Position numbers and translations under genes: made by a program
The notes under the pieces: model-generated
Database searches by the model: none
What the model saw: the letters and a program-made list of their open reading frames with translations, nothing else
What the model was told of the DNA's origin: nothing
Origin: Photobacterium swingsii
GTDB lineage: Bacteria > Pseudomonadota > Gammaproteobacteria > Enterobacterales > Vibrionaceae
Reading direction: 5' to 3'
NCBI RefSeq assembly: GCF_024346715.1
Contig: NZ_AP024852.1
Location: 1-64,000 of the forward strand
DNA length: 64,000 nt
Shown: positions 48,223 to 57,810 of the stretch, piece by piece
How positions within the stretch are numbered: the stretch's first letter is position 1
Layout of the letters: the number at the start of each line of letters is the position of its first letter

Positions 48223-48254
48223 AAAAAAGGTGGCCAAAATGGTCACCTTTTTTT
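48223..48254 (+). terminator. Intrinsic terminator of the ABC operon
   Basis: AAAGGTGGCC / GGTCACCTTT (one G:T) with loop AAAAT and a T8 run. Confidence 0.85.
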
Positions 48255-48391
48255 CTTTGTTATCAGTTAATTATGCTGCTTATCAATTGCTTGTTAATTA
48301 TAATGCTGGGTTTTGATTTTAATAACAATAATCCATAAAGGATTGCACTTGTGTGCGTAGCTCCTTGTATGGTGATAACCGAGAAAACACA

Positions 48392-49237
48392 GTGAAAAAG
48401 TCATTAGCAGCAGTTTTGTGTCTTTCAACGACAGCCGCGTGGGCTGTTGAACCCGTAACAGCAGCAAAACCTAAGGAGGGGTATTCGTACTTCACTCTTG
48501 GTTTGGAATCGGTCACTTACCAAGAAAAATTTAGTGATCAAGGTGAAACCTTCCAGTCAGATGCAACTGCTCTCAGCCCTGTGATCAATACAGGGAGTTT
48601 AACGCGCGTCAACGATATGTTTGATTTCTCAATCGATGCCTTGGCAACATTTTCGCCGGGTAGTGTTGATGAAGAGTGGTCAAATAGCCAAGGGATTTAT
48701 CAGCGTAATAAGTTTGAATATATCAAAGCTTCTACCAATGTACTTATCCACTATAAAGTCACTCCGCAGTGGCGTGTCGTGGCTGGTCCATCGATGACCT
48801 ACCAAACCTATAAACGCTATCAGAATCAGAGTGAGAACAGCATTTACTATGGTACGTGGGAAGAAAGTTCTACCGATATCTTTTTAGATGCGGGTGTTGC
48901 TTACGATAGTGGTTCGTTGCATGCGGATAGCCCATGGCACTCTTATTTCCGTGTAGTGGCTGGTGTACCTATGTGGAGCCAAACGACCAATACTGCGATT
49001 GATGGTATGACTTTTAATGACTTTGGTTTCCGTACTTCGATTGATGGTGGCATTAGCTACCGCTTGATGAAAGGTCTACACCTAGGTTGGTTTGTGATGG
49101 CGGGCTATGAGAAGCGCTTTGAAGAAGGTCCACACTTCTGGCGCTATGATGATAACGGCAGTAAGCAGATGGCCACCTTGCCAGAGGCAACAACTGTGAG
49201 CTTTAGCACTGGCCTGCAAGTACTGTGGAATATGTAA
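48392..49237 (+). CDS. Predicted outer-membrane beta-barrel protein, unknown function
   Basis: 281 residues from GTG 48392, which gives a clean signal peptide (MKKSLAAVLCLSTTAAWA, then VEP). An in-frame ATG at 48353 would put 13 polar residues before the signal and is unlikely. The mature part alternates polar and aromatic residues in strands (YSYFTLGLESVTY, WRVVAGPSMTYQTYKRY, HLGWFVMAGYEKRF) and ends in LQVLWNM, suggesting a barrel of about 10-12 strands. Not recognised as a named porin. Single gene between two terminators. Confidence 0.75.
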   Translation: MKKSLAAVLCLSTTAAWAVEPVTAAKPKEGYSYFTLGLESVTYQEKFSDQGETFQSDATALSPVINTGSLTRVNDMFDFSIDALATFSPGSVDEEWSNSQGIYQRNKFEYIKASTNVLIHYKVTPQWRVVAGPSMTYQTYKRYQNQSENSIYYGTWEESSTDIFLDAGVAYDSGSLHADSPWHSYFRVVAGVPMWSQTTNTAIDGMTFNDFGFRTSIDGGISYRLMKGLHLGWFVMAGYEKRFEEGPHFWRYDDNGSKQMATLPEATTVSFSTGLQVLWNM

Positions 49238-49256
49238 CTCATTGTTGCTGAGATAG

Positions 49257-49283
49257 AAAAAAGGCGACCATGCGGTCGCCTTT
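49257..49283. terminator. Terminator between the barrel gene and the large lipoprotein gene
   Basis: Stem AAGGCGACC / GGTCGCCTT with loop ATGC and A-rich upstream flank, usable by both convergent genes. Confidence 0.8.
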
Positions 49284-49305
49284 GTTGTTTTAGCCTAATT
49301 AGGCA

Positions 49306-52300
49306 TTATTTGTTTTGTACCATGTAGCTATAGTCGGTTGAGCCACCATTTACAGGCGTTTTCTCCCGGTGAAGAATCTCATCGTCTTTTGAATAGCGCC
49401 ATTGAACGTTATACAGTGGCTCATCAATTGGACAGTTGTTCCAGTCCGTAGGCATATCAGTATCGCAGAACTTATATTCGCTATTTAGCTCAGCGATAGT
49501 ACAAGTATGATCACCTTCGACTAGGCATGGCAGATCGTTGGGTATTTGAGACCACTTAAAGGTCTCTAGACCTTCTACTGAGTCATAGATAACGTTATTC
49601 ACGTTATAGGTGACAGTTGCCGTTTTAACATCTTCACTATTGAACTCAGTCCAATTTGTATTCGTGAAGTTGACTTCACCAGAAAATGCTTCTTGAACGG
49701 CAGCTTTTGCTTCGCCTTCCGTCGCGAATGTTGGTGAAACAAAGATACTATTTGGTTCATCAATTACATCGACACCAGCATCGGCACTTTTCACTTCATT
49801 CGCGGAATCACGCCAAAGGGTGTAAGACTCTTTTTCACCATCGAACTCTGAAGCTACTTGCAGTAATTGGTTACCATTGATGGTGTAAGCGGTAAATACT
49901 GCTTTGCTTTCTGAGGCGTTACTCCAGTTACCAGTAAGCGGTTCGTATGTTGATTCTAGTTCTTTAATCTGATTACCATCGTGGTAGATCTTAATAAAAG
50001 AACCGCTATTTTTATTTATTTCAATCGCGTACACGGCAGCTTCGTGAGTGAGTATCGAGTATTGCGGTTCAATCGAGTAGTTACGGTCAACAAAGGTATT
50101 GAGAATAAATTCTTCGCTCACTGTGTTACCTGTTGGATCAGCCAGAACAACGACTGGTTCGCCAGGAGTGAAGTCAGCTACGCCTGAGTAATCAAAATCA
50201 ATTCCACAAGCTGCACCTTTATCAGCACTGAAAGCAACGCTACCTTGAGTTTGGCTGGTTAGGCTAAACATGCCATCGGTGAACTTGCCGCTCAATAAAT
50301 GGAATTGGTACGCCATGCTCGAGCCAAATCGGTAGCTAGGGTTACCGTAAGGATCTTCCGAATTATCTCGCTCGAAGCCTAGGCTTTCACAGCTGGTTTT
50401 GATGAATAGATCAGCATCGAGTTTGTCATTTTCATGATTAATTCCCGTTACCTTGCTGGCTGCATCTGCAGTGGTTAATACGCCATTAACCATGACTTCT
50501 GCCTTTGGTTGTTGCCAGTAAGCGTCAGCACTTGGTTTGCCAATGTAGAAGGTTACAGGTTCATTTTGAGTAGTACTTGCTAGAGTTGTCCCTGTTGCTG
50601 TTTTGGCGATGGTTGCTTTTGGTGATGTCGTAGAGAGGTGTACACGAGGCATCTCAACATCGGTAGACACATCTTTATTTAGGCTAAGGGTAACAGGGCT
50701 GTCACCTTCTAAAGCCAGAACAATGTTCTCACCATCGAGCGTCCAAGTACCTTGGTTGTTTTGGAAGCTATCTTCTGCAGGGCATTGACCATTCACTGCT
50801 TCAGCTAATGATACTTTGTTATCAGAGGTTAAACGGATAGCCCAGCAATCGGGTTTAGCCGTGTTTGCGTTGCCTGCTTGTTGAACCCATTCAGCATTAA
50901 AGCGGTATAGGTTTTTCTCGACAATGATCTCGCTGAGAGGATTGTTGGTTACAGGTTTCTCGGCAATTGACAGCTTAATTGTTGCTTTAGCCTGATTTTT
51001 ATCATCATCTGTTGCACTTATGGTGATATCAAAATCACCTGAAACCAGCGGTGTGCCAGTAATGGTGACGTCTGGGTACTGAACGTCATATTTCAGCCCT
51101 GTCACGTTATCGCTAAAGGCATAGGTAAGTGTATCGCCATCTTCATCGGTGAAGATCTCGCTGATATCTAAGACAACATGGCCAACATCCTGACCTTCTT
51201 GCAGTGCAAGCTGAGTGAATTCATTCTGCAGTGCGGCTAGGCGCTTATCATTTACAACAGGTACAGTATTGAAGGGGTGAATTTCAAACTTAAGTAGGGT
51301 CGTCACTGTGCCGACTTTGTTATCGTCTTTATCGAGATCCGTAGCTTCAAGCTCTAGGTAATAGGTATCAGCTGGTGCACCATTCAAAGAGGTGATTTGG
51401 ATAACACTGTTTGGTGCGCTTAGCTCGGCATGGATACCTTTTGCTTTTAACTCATCGATACTCTTTTGAGATAGGCTAACATCTGGTGATGTTGCTTGAT
51501 CTTTATCGACAAACAAACCTGATGCTGATGCCGTCGTTGTGTATTCGAAATCTTTACCTGCCTCGATGTAGAGGCTATCCAACTCATTGTTTAGATTGTT
51601 GTAGATATCTTCATTAACACTTGCTTGATAGTTTACGACTGGTTTTTCAACTACGGTTTCGCCGCTTTCATTTTTATCAACAGGCACGACAGGTTTGAAG
51701 TCAGGGTCGTTCAGCTCGTCTGTCGTCGCATCATTTACCGCTGTAACCGCTTCAGTAACAACTTGTTCTGCTACTTCATCAAGGTCAATGCTGTCATCGG
51801 CTTGATGCTGAGTTTCTGTCAGGATCTGAGCTGTTTTGTGCAGTTTGGTTGCTAGTTGCTTCTCTGCGTCAGATGCACCTGTATCTTCTTTGGTGTTGAT
51901 GTAGTCAGCATACAAGTCGATCTCTAGGTCAGTATCTTCACCTTTTAGGTCGCTAAGCATTGCCTGCACACTTGCTTCCGCCGTGGCTTGATCCGAGCCA
52001 CTTTCCATTTCAGCGACAATCAAGTCTGTCAGAGGTGTCGCAATTGCGCTGCCTGCTGGGGCGCGAAATTCAACGTTTTTGCCCATGGCCTGATATGGCT
52101 GATCCATATCGACCGTGTAAATACCAGGTTCAATGGTAAAGCCGTCAGCGCTGTAGTCTTTAAATGGTTCTAGTACCTTAACTACGATTGGGGCTTTATT
52201 GATGGCTTCTTCGACACTTTTCTCAACTTCAATATCAAGCTGACCTTTTTCATTGGTCAGTATCAACTTGTTATTAATATCGGTAATAACTTCATCGGCA

Positions 52301-52521
52301 TCACAGCGACCGTTGGCATTTTTATCAGAACAAACAAGTGCATTTTTCAAATAACCATCAATCGTTGTAATGACAACACCGCCAACAACAGGGCCTGTGA
52401 TCGGTGGCTTACCAGTGTTGCCACCAGGGTTAGATCCTGAGTCGCTATCACCGCCGCCACAGCCAGAAAGAGTCAGTGCCGCCGCCAATGACGCTGCTAA
52501 CGCAGAGTATTTAAATTGCAT
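49306..52521 (-). CDS. Large lipoprotein with EF-hand-like and cadherin-like domains
   Basis: 1071 residues. Signal peptide with lipobox LTLSGC (cysteine near 21), then a Gly/Asp/Ser-rich linker. Around residues 55-80, DGYLKNALVC and DKNANGRCDADE form a calcium-binding-like loop shared with the paralogue at 52866-54206. A helical region follows to about 260. Around residues 420-530 a dystroglycan-type cadherin-like repeat is visible (FTDEDGDTLTYAFSDN, TGTPLVSGDFDITISATDDD). The rest is beta-rich with many acidic residues. Likely cell-surface or outer-membrane attached; adhesion or calcium-dependent binding is a guess. RBS AAGGA. Confidence 0.8.
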   Translation of the reverse strand: MQFKYSALAASLAAALTLSGCGGGDSDSGSNPGGNTGKPPITGPVVGGVVITTIDGYLKNALVCSDKNANGRCDADEVITDINNKLILTNEKGQLDIEVEKSVEEAINKAPIVVKVLEPFKDYSADGFTIEPGIYTVDMDQPYQAMGKNVEFRAPAGSAIATPLTDLIVAEMESGSDQATAEASVQAMLSDLKGEDTDLEIDLYADYINTKEDTGASDAEKQLATKLHKTAQILTETQHQADDSIDLDEVAEQVVTEAVTAVNDATTDELNDPDFKPVVPVDKNESGETVVEKPVVNYQASVNEDIYNNLNNELDSLYIEAGKDFEYTTTASASGLFVDKDQATSPDVSLSQKSIDELKAKGIHAELSAPNSVIQITSLNGAPADTYYLELEATDLDKDDNKVGTVTTLLKFEIHPFNTVPVVNDKRLAALQNEFTQLALQEGQDVGHVVLDISEIFTDEDGDTLTYAFSDNVTGLKYDVQYPDVTITGTPLVSGDFDITISATDDDKNQAKATIKLSIAEKPVTNNPLSEIIVEKNLYRFNAEWVQQAGNANTAKPDCWAIRLTSDNKVSLAEAVNGQCPAEDSFQNNQGTWTLDGENIVLALEGDSPVTLSLNKDVSTDVEMPRVHLSTTSPKATIAKTATGTTLASTTQNEPVTFYIGKPSADAYWQQPKAEVMVNGVLTTADAASKVTGINHENDKLDADLFIKTSCESLGFERDNSEDPYGNPSYRFGSSMAYQFHLLSGKFTDGMFSLTSQTQGSVAFSADKGAACGIDFDYSGVADFTPGEPVVVLADPTGNTVSEEFILNTFVDRNYSIEPQYSILTHEAAVYAIEINKNSGSFIKIYHDGNQIKELESTYEPLTGNWSNASESKAVFTAYTINGNQLLQVASEFDGEKESYTLWRDSANEVKSADAGVDVIDEPNSIFVSPTFATEGEAKAAVQEAFSGEVNFTNTNWTEFNSEDVKTATVTYNVNNVIYDSVEGLETFKWSQIPNDLPCLVEGDHTCTIAELNSEYKFCDTDMPTDWNNCPIDEPLYNVQWRYSKDDEILHREKTPVNGGSTDYSYMVQNK

Positions 52522-52597
52522 GTTTAATCCTTATTAAATGCATAGTTAAACGATATGTAACTTGTAGTTATTGTTGTTGTTATTTATATAACGCGTG

Positions 52598-52627
52598 CAT
52601 ATACAATAAGGATGAAACTGGAAGCAA
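52598..52627 (-). promoter_or_regulatory. Promoter of the large lipoprotein gene
   Basis: On the minus strand TTGCTT (52627-52622) and TATATG (52603-52598), 18-base spacer, in the context GATCTTGCTTCCA shared with the promoter at 54284-54312. About 77 bases before the ATG. The rest of this 344-base interval shows no gene. Confidence 0.5.
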
Positions 52628-52800
52628 GATCTCAAAGTGAAATTCGTGAGCCAGCAAGAGTTTTATTCGAAAAAAGCCACTGTAATGAGTATTGTTAATA
52701 ACTTTAATACCCTGAAAGGATAGAGTTTTTTTTGTTCTGTTGTTTATGAAAGTGAAAATTTATGCCGAAATGGATGTTAGTTTTTACGTGATTAAATAGA

Positions 52801-52838
52801 GAAAAAAGGCCCCTAAATGTTGATAACAAATAGGAGCC
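52801..52838 (-). terminator. Terminator of the smaller lipoprotein gene
   Basis: On the minus strand GGCTCCTA / TAGGGGCC (one G:T), 15-base loop, T6 run. 27 bases past the stop. Confidence 0.7.
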
Positions 52839-52865
52839 ATTATTAATTACACTATAAATGGCGTT

Positions 52866-54206
52866 TTATTTTTTCCATTCGTTGTAGAGGCTTTTAGCCA
52901 TGTCTTCATGCTTGATGAAGAGGTCATACACACCCATGCGGGTCTTAGAATAGTTGTAAACTGCCATCATGTTTTTGTCTTCTAGGTACAGAGTAACACT
53001 GAAGTCAGAATCACCGTCAGGGAAGTCAATGAAGAGCTTGTCGCCATCCATTTTCCAAGGAAGTTCCATTGCTTCTTGCTGTTTGTCTGCGTAAGGTTCT
53101 GTGATTGTCACCTTATCTTTACCAAAGACCATTTTCGCAACCATTGGCTGGGCATCTTTGCTGTTTGATGGGGCATCATCGCTTAGGTAGTACCAGGTTT
53201 TACCTTCAAAGTAGCTTGCTGCTAGTGGCTGTGATTTTTTCAGATCACCTTTGGTCCATAGAATGAGATCGGAATCTTCGGTTACGGCCAGAGAAATATT
53301 CTCGGCAATATAGATGAAGGTGTCGCGCTCGGAGTTAGCACCACTGCTTACAACTAGCGTATTCCCCTCGGTCGTGTAGTTAATGGTTTCTTCTTTACCG
53401 TCTTTATCTGTCAGAGCCAGCTTTCCTTCACCCGATACTGCTACTTTGAAAATGCCTTCATCTATCGCGTAAGCTTGGTTCATACTGATGAATTGGCTGT
53501 CACCGTCTTTCAAATAAGCATCTAACGATTGAATAATTGCTACTGAAGATGCATTGCCTGAATCATCAATTTCCACTGTGATGTTATCAAGGTCTGCGCC
53601 AGCATTAACTTGCGCATCAATTTCTTTTTGAATCTTTTCAGTGGTGGCTGTGAGCTCAGCGGCCTGATTGTCTTTAACGCTTGGCGCTAACTCAGTCGTT
53701 ACACTACGCGCTAATAGGTGCGCAGCTTTGGCTTTTTCGTCGTTTGCCTTCATTGCAACGTAGTCACCACTTATTACGTCTGCTGGTAGGTTAAGTTCAT
53801 TGGCGACTTCATCCAGCGTTTTTTCTTGAACGACGGCAAGGGTGGTAAAAGGTGTGACGACGGTTGATCCTGCCGCAGCAATTAATTCATAGCTGCTGCC
53901 AAGTGTACCGAGTTTATCGCTATCACTTGTTTTACCAGCAACAGCGCGAGCAATAATTGGATAACCGGCTTTATCTGAAGGGATTGTGATTTCACCCTTA
54001 GCATTCGTGAGTGTTGGGAGTAACTCTCCGGTATCACACACGCTGTTTTTATTCTGATCGATACAAACTTCTGCTTGTGACAGGTAACCATCAATCACTT
54101 TAATGGTATTGCCTGTCGTGGTGCTAGTGTCGCTGTCGCCGCCACAACCTGTCAGGCTAAGAGCTAAAGTAAGAGATGCTGCAACTGCCGTATATTTGAA
54201 ATGCAT
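52866..54206 (-). CDS. Lipoprotein with EF-hand-like loop, paralogue of the 49.3-52.5 kb protein
   Basis: 446 residues. The first 20 residues (MHFKYTAVAASLTLALSLTG, then C) mirror the larger protein (MQFKYSALAASLAAALTLSG, then C), and both follow with GGDSD and DGYL..A.VC.D.N...CD..E near residues 38-62. Then comes the same helical region (TPFTTLAVVQEKTLDEVANEL). The C-terminal half is a different beta-rich domain ending in an amphipathic tail. A lipid-anchored envelope protein; no enzymatic motif seen. Same strand as its paralogue but with separate promoter and terminator. Confidence 0.8.
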   Translation of the reverse strand: MHFKYTAVAASLTLALSLTGCGGDSDTSTTTGNTIKVIDGYLSQAEVCIDQNKNSVCDTGELLPTLTNAKGEITIPSDKAGYPIIARAVAGKTSDSDKLGTLGSSYELIAAAGSTVVTPFTTLAVVQEKTLDEVANELNLPADVISGDYVAMKANDEKAKAAHLLARSVTTELAPSVKDNQAAELTATTEKIQKEIDAQVNAGADLDNITVEIDDSGNASSVAIIQSLDAYLKDGDSQFISMNQAYAIDEGIFKVAVSGEGKLALTDKDGKEETINYTTEGNTLVVSSGANSERDTFIYIAENISLAVTEDSDLILWTKGDLKKSQPLAASYFEGKTWYYLSDDAPSNSKDAQPMVAKMVFGKDKVTITEPYADKQQEAMELPWKMDGDKLFIDFPDGDSDFSVTLYLEDKNMMAVYNYSKTRMGVYDLFIKHEDMAKSLYNEWKK

Positions 54207-54283
54207 TTTGGTTCCTTTAATAAATGCTTAATTTTTATCTATTTATATTTGATATTGATTAATTGGTAATCATATCAATTGCA

Positions 54284-54312
54284 TATATATTCGGAACGTT
54301 TAATGGAAACAA
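54284..54312 (-). promoter_or_regulatory. Promoter of the smaller lipoprotein gene
   Basis: On the minus strand TTGTTT (54312-54307) and TATATA (54289-54284), 17-base spacer, in GATCTTGTTTCCA. The -10 box is about 78 bases before the ATG, the same leader length as for the paralogue. Confidence 0.55.
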
Positions 54313-54435
54313 GATCACGTATTTTATAACGTGATCATGTTAGCAATAAATTGCGTCACTTTGACGGGTTGGTTGTAAAATGAGATTAAAAACAGTGGCT
54401 TTGATTGATGCTTGCAATTTTCGACTGAAAAGAAG

Positions 54436-54463
54436 AAAGCCAGCATCAATGCTGGCTTTTTTG
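54436..54463. terminator. Terminator between the small lipoprotein gene and the YjiH-like gene
   Basis: 11-bp stem AAAGCCAGCAT / ATGCTGGCTTT with loop CA. It ends transcription from the minus-strand gene at 54489; the longer T-run is on the plus strand. Confidence 0.75.
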
Positions 54464-54488
54464 TTCGGTGCTGATGTGAAACTCGCAA

Positions 54489-55856
54489 CTAGAAAATGAT
54501 GTGTGCCATCAATGCGATTACTGGCAGGGTAACAAGTGTACGCAAAATGAAGATAACAAACAGCTCCCATGCTTTCACTGGGATTTTACTGCCGATCAGC
54601 AGGGCGCCGATTTCAGACATGTAAATCAGCTGAGTAACCGACATCGCAGCAATGACAAAGCGGGTTAAGTCACTCTCAATACTGGCTGCCAAAATAGAAG
54701 GCAGGAACATATCAGCAAAACCTACAACAATGGTTTTCGATGCTGCAGCAGCTTCAGGAATGTGCAGTAATTCCAGTAATGGAATAAATGGCATGCCAAG
54801 GTAGTTAAATACTGGTGTGTTTTCTGCGATTACAAGAGCAACCGTACCAATTGCCATGACCACAGGCAGTACACCAAAGACCATGTCCATGGCATTTTTA
54901 AGCCCATCAATCACCACTTTACGCATACTCGTGACTTGACTTGCTTTCAGTAAGCCTTGTTCTAAACCAAAACGGATTGCCGTGCTGCCTGCAGGAATGG
55001 CTTCGTGATCGACAAGATCCGTTGAACCATCGATGTATTGGTTTTTTTTCCATGAAAGGGGCGGTAAACGCGGCACGATAACAGCTGCGGCAAAGCCGGC
55101 TAAACATACAGTGAGGTAGAACGGGGCAAACAGGTGCTCAAGGTTGACTTGGGCAATCACAACCAAACTGAAAGTAATAGATACAGCTGTGAAAGTGGTA
55201 CCAATAACAGCAGCTTCACGCTCTGTGTAAATTTTATCTTCGTACTGTTTGCTGGTCATGAGTACGCCAACACTGCCATCGCCAAGCCATGATGCAATGC
55301 AGTTAACTGCAGATCGGCCTGGTAGACCAAAGATAGGGCGCATCACTTTCGCAAACAAAGCACCAAAGAACTCCAGTAAGCCAAAATTTAGTAGTAGCGG
55401 TAGTAGTAGACCAGCAAAGATAAAGACTGAGAATAGCACTGGCAGTAGATCATGTAAGACCAAGCCACCTGTAGCGCCGTCATAAATCATGGCAGGGCCG
55501 ATTTCAAAGTACGTCATGACCACAAAAATAGCGCCAAGCTGCTGTACCACAAACCATGCAAGGGAAGGATTCAATAAACCACTCAAAAAACTGTTGTCTA
55601 AAATAGCGCGTGGTTTAACGATTTTTGTTGCTATGGTCGCGAGTGCGGTTGCAGAGATCGACACAGTTACCAAGGTGGTGAGCATACCTTCAAACAAGGC
55701 TTGGACCGACTTGGCAAGCACGGCGATAGGAATCGTGATGCTATCTTGGTAGTTGATGGGTGCCATAAACAAGAAAACCCCCAGTAGAGAAGGGATCAGG
55801 AACATCAGCCAGTTTGCTGTGGTGGGGCTCTTTTGATTGATTGTCTGTTCTTGCAT
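54489..55856 (-). CDS. YjiH-family membrane protein with nucleoside-recognition (Gate) domains
   Basis: 455 residues with about 10-11 hydrophobic segments. The two Gate-like halves are seen around SWLGDGSVGVLMTSKQYEDKIYTEREAAVIGTTFTAVSITF (in pieces, about 195-235) and VVGFADMFLPSILAASIESDLTRFVIAAMSVTQLIYMSEIGALL (in pieces, about 380-425). The family is conserved but its substrate is not established; nucleoside or metabolite transport has been suggested for Gate-domain proteins. Single gene. Confidence 0.8.
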   Translation of the reverse strand: MQEQTINQKSPTTANWLMFLIPSLLGVFLFMAPINYQDSITIPIAVLAKSVQALFEGMLTTLVTVSISATALATIATKIVKPRAILDNSFLSGLLNPSLAWFVVQQLGAIFVVMTYFEIGPAMIYDGATGGLVLHDLLPVLFSVFIFAGLLLPLLLNFGLLEFFGALFAKVMRPIFGLPGRSAVNCIASWLGDGSVGVLMTSKQYEDKIYTEREAAVIGTTFTAVSITFSLVVIAQVNLEHLFAPFYLTVCLAGFAAAVIVPRLPPLSWKKNQYIDGSTDLVDHEAIPAGSTAIRFGLEQGLLKASQVTSMRKVVIDGLKNAMDMVFGVLPVVMAIGTVALVIAENTPVFNYLGMPFIPLLELLHIPEAAAASKTIVVGFADMFLPSILAASIESDLTRFVIAAMSVTQLIYMSEIGALLIGSKIPVKAWELFVIFILRTLVTLPVIALMAHIIF

Positions 55857-56209
55857 ACAACATCCGAATTTATTGTTGGTTGGAAAATTTATCTAATCAA
55901 CTTAACGCATAACCATTCACTGATATATCGTAAATAGTTAGACGAATATTACATAGAATTGCGCCTCGATGGAATACTAAATCGAATTAATTGCTTTTTT
56001 ATGCGTGATTATGTTGCCTCTAACGATTTCTGAGCGTAATTATTCAGTTGGATTTTAGTCGAAAAGGAGAATTAAAGAACAAGATTGCATTCAGTGTAAA
56101 TAAATGCTTCCACGCTAGCGTATTGATAGATATATATTTACGTCATATTGACCGATATAATCCCCGCGCATTTGCGCTTTCAATGAATAATGATAATTAA
56201 ATAGGGATT
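55857..56209. other. Divergent intergenic region, YjiH-like gene / TraF-like gene
   Basis: 353 AT-rich bases with the promoters of both flanking genes. No distinct motif, RNA or small gene was recognised. Confidence 0.4.
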
Positions 56210-57370
56210 ATGAATATTAATCGTAGTGGTATCTCATTAATGGTTGCGGCAGCTTTGCCGTTGGTATCTTTCTCGTCTGCAGCTTACACAGGTATGGATG
56301 CGCGTGGCGGTGCTATGGGTGGTACAGGTGTTGCGTCTGCCAGTTATTTAACAGCAGCGTTTTATAACCCCGCGATGGCTACGCATTATAAAGACAATGA
56401 TGACTTTGGTCTGTTATTACCAAGCATCAATGTGAGTGCGCATGATGCGGATGACATGATGACCAAGCTGGATGATTTCCAGAAATTGAATGATCGTCTG
56501 GAATCTGATCCAAGTGTACGTGGCGAATGGGAAGATGCATTACGTGCATTGGATAACGGCCAAATTGCTGCTGAAGCGAAAGTGGGTATGGTGGTATCCA
56601 TCCCAAACCGCTTTGTGAGCGCAAGCCTCTTTACTAAAGCTGATGTCGCAGCGTTTGCGGTAACTGAGGTGGCTGATAGTGACTTTACCAATCCAAATCC
56701 AAATGACCTTGATTCGATGGCGACAGGTCTAGCGGGTGGTACGGTTGATTTGGGTGTGACATTAGCTAAATCTTTTGAGTTAAGCGCTTACGGTAAGCGT
56801 TTCTCTGTAGGTGTATCACCTAAATTTCAAAAGCTGGTGGCGCTAAACATGATGGAAAGCGTGAGCACTTTTGATTTTGAGATTGATGATCCAGAGCAAA
56901 GCTCTGCATTCAACATGGACTTGGGTGTGTCTTACCAGCCAATAGATAATGTGACGATTGGTTTTTCTGCGATGAACCTTATCTCGCAAGAGCTAGAAAC
57001 CAATAAGATCATTGGTGATGCAGGCGAAAGCTACAGCGCGACCTTTATGGTTGAGCCACAGTACAAGCTTGGTGCTGCGTATGCCAATGGCTGGTTCACG
57101 ATTGCGGCTGATGTTGATCTAAATAAACAGCAATACTTTAAGCAATTTGATTACAGCACGCAGTTTGCAAAGCTAGGTGTTGAGTTAGACGCATGGCAGT
57201 GGGCGCAGTTACGTGCAGGTTACAGCCACAGCATGACAGATCACGCAGAGAGCTTAATGACGGCAGGTATCGGTTTCACACCGTTTGGCGCATTTGGTTT
57301 CGACCTTGCGGGTCAGTTCGGTAAAGACAATAACTACGGCGTGTCTGCCCAGTTGGTGTTTACGCTGTAA
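56210..57370 (+). CDS. TraF-like outer-membrane protein (TraF_2 family)
   Basis: 386 residues. Signal peptide to about FSSAA-Y, then ARGGAMGGTGVASASYLTAAFYNPA, the N-terminal signature shared by the family annotated as conjugal transfer protein TraF and FadL-like barrels. The remainder is beta-rich (KVGMVVSIPNRFVSASLF, LGVSYQPIDNVTIGFSAMNL, RAGYSHSMTDHAESLMTAGIGF in pieces) and ends VFTL. Despite the name there are no conjugation genes around, so an envelope or transport role is more likely. Last backbone gene before the island. Confidence 0.8.
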   Translation: MNINRSGISLMVAAALPLVSFSSAAYTGMDARGGAMGGTGVASASYLTAAFYNPAMATHYKDNDDFGLLLPSINVSAHDADDMMTKLDDFQKLNDRLESDPSVRGEWEDALRALDNGQIAAEAKVGMVVSIPNRFVSASLFTKADVAAFAVTEVADSDFTNPNPNDLDSMATGLAGGTVDLGVTLAKSFELSAYGKRFSVGVSPKFQKLVALNMMESVSTFDFEIDDPEQSSAFNMDLGVSYQPIDNVTIGFSAMNLISQELETNKIIGDAGESYSATFMVEPQYKLGAAYANGWFTIAADVDLNKQQYFKQFDYSTQFAKLGVELDAWQWAQLRAGYSHSMTDHAESLMTAGIGFTPFGAFGFDLAGQFGKDNNYGVSAQLVFTL

Positions 57371-57394
57371 ATTACTGATGTTACTTGAATAGAA

Positions 57395-57422
57395 AAAAGG
57401 GAAGCTATGTGCTTCCCTTTTT
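57395..57422 (+). terminator. Intrinsic terminator of the TraF-like gene
   Basis: Stem AAAAGGGAAGC / GCTTCCCTTTT with loop TATGT. Confidence 0.88.
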
Positions 57423-57557
57423 GTCACTTTCGAATTTGTTATCTCGAACTTTGTTGCTTCGAATAAAATGCGCGCTTAGCGCATAGTAGCGAACTACCAA
57501 CACAGGTAGGTTCTGAAATAAATCTGGAAAGATTTGTGCGATAAGGCTTGCTAGCCT

Positions 57558-57631
57558 TTTCCAGAAAAATAGTGATTCTTGGCTATTTTTCCTAAAATTT
57601 AAGTTTTGATAGTACCAGTTTCCAGAAAAAT
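57558..57631 (+). repeat. Direct repeats of TTTCCAGAAAAAT with an inverted partial copy
   Basis: 13-mer at 57558-57570 and 57619-57631 (61 bases apart, start to start); TCTGGAAA at 57523-57530 is the reverse complement of its first eight bases. Such spaced repeats occur at ends of tyrosine-recombinase elements. Confidence 0.5.
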
Positions 57632-57810
57632 CAGCACTAAATAAGGCCTATCTTTCAAATTGTGTAACAGCCTGTTGCACAAATCAGCCCAACACACGTT
57701 TGCCCCAAACAGACTTCCAAGCAATCACCTTATCTATTGCTTAACCTATAAAGGCACTAAACTCTTTTGAAAGAGTCAAATCACAAGAAGAGTTAATCAA
57801 GAATTGAGAT

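Noticed and set aside
56210..57370. Conjugation function suggested by the TraF family name
   Set aside because: No relaxase, coupling protein or type IV secretion genes are nearby; the protein looks like an outer-membrane barrel of the TraF_2/FadL type.
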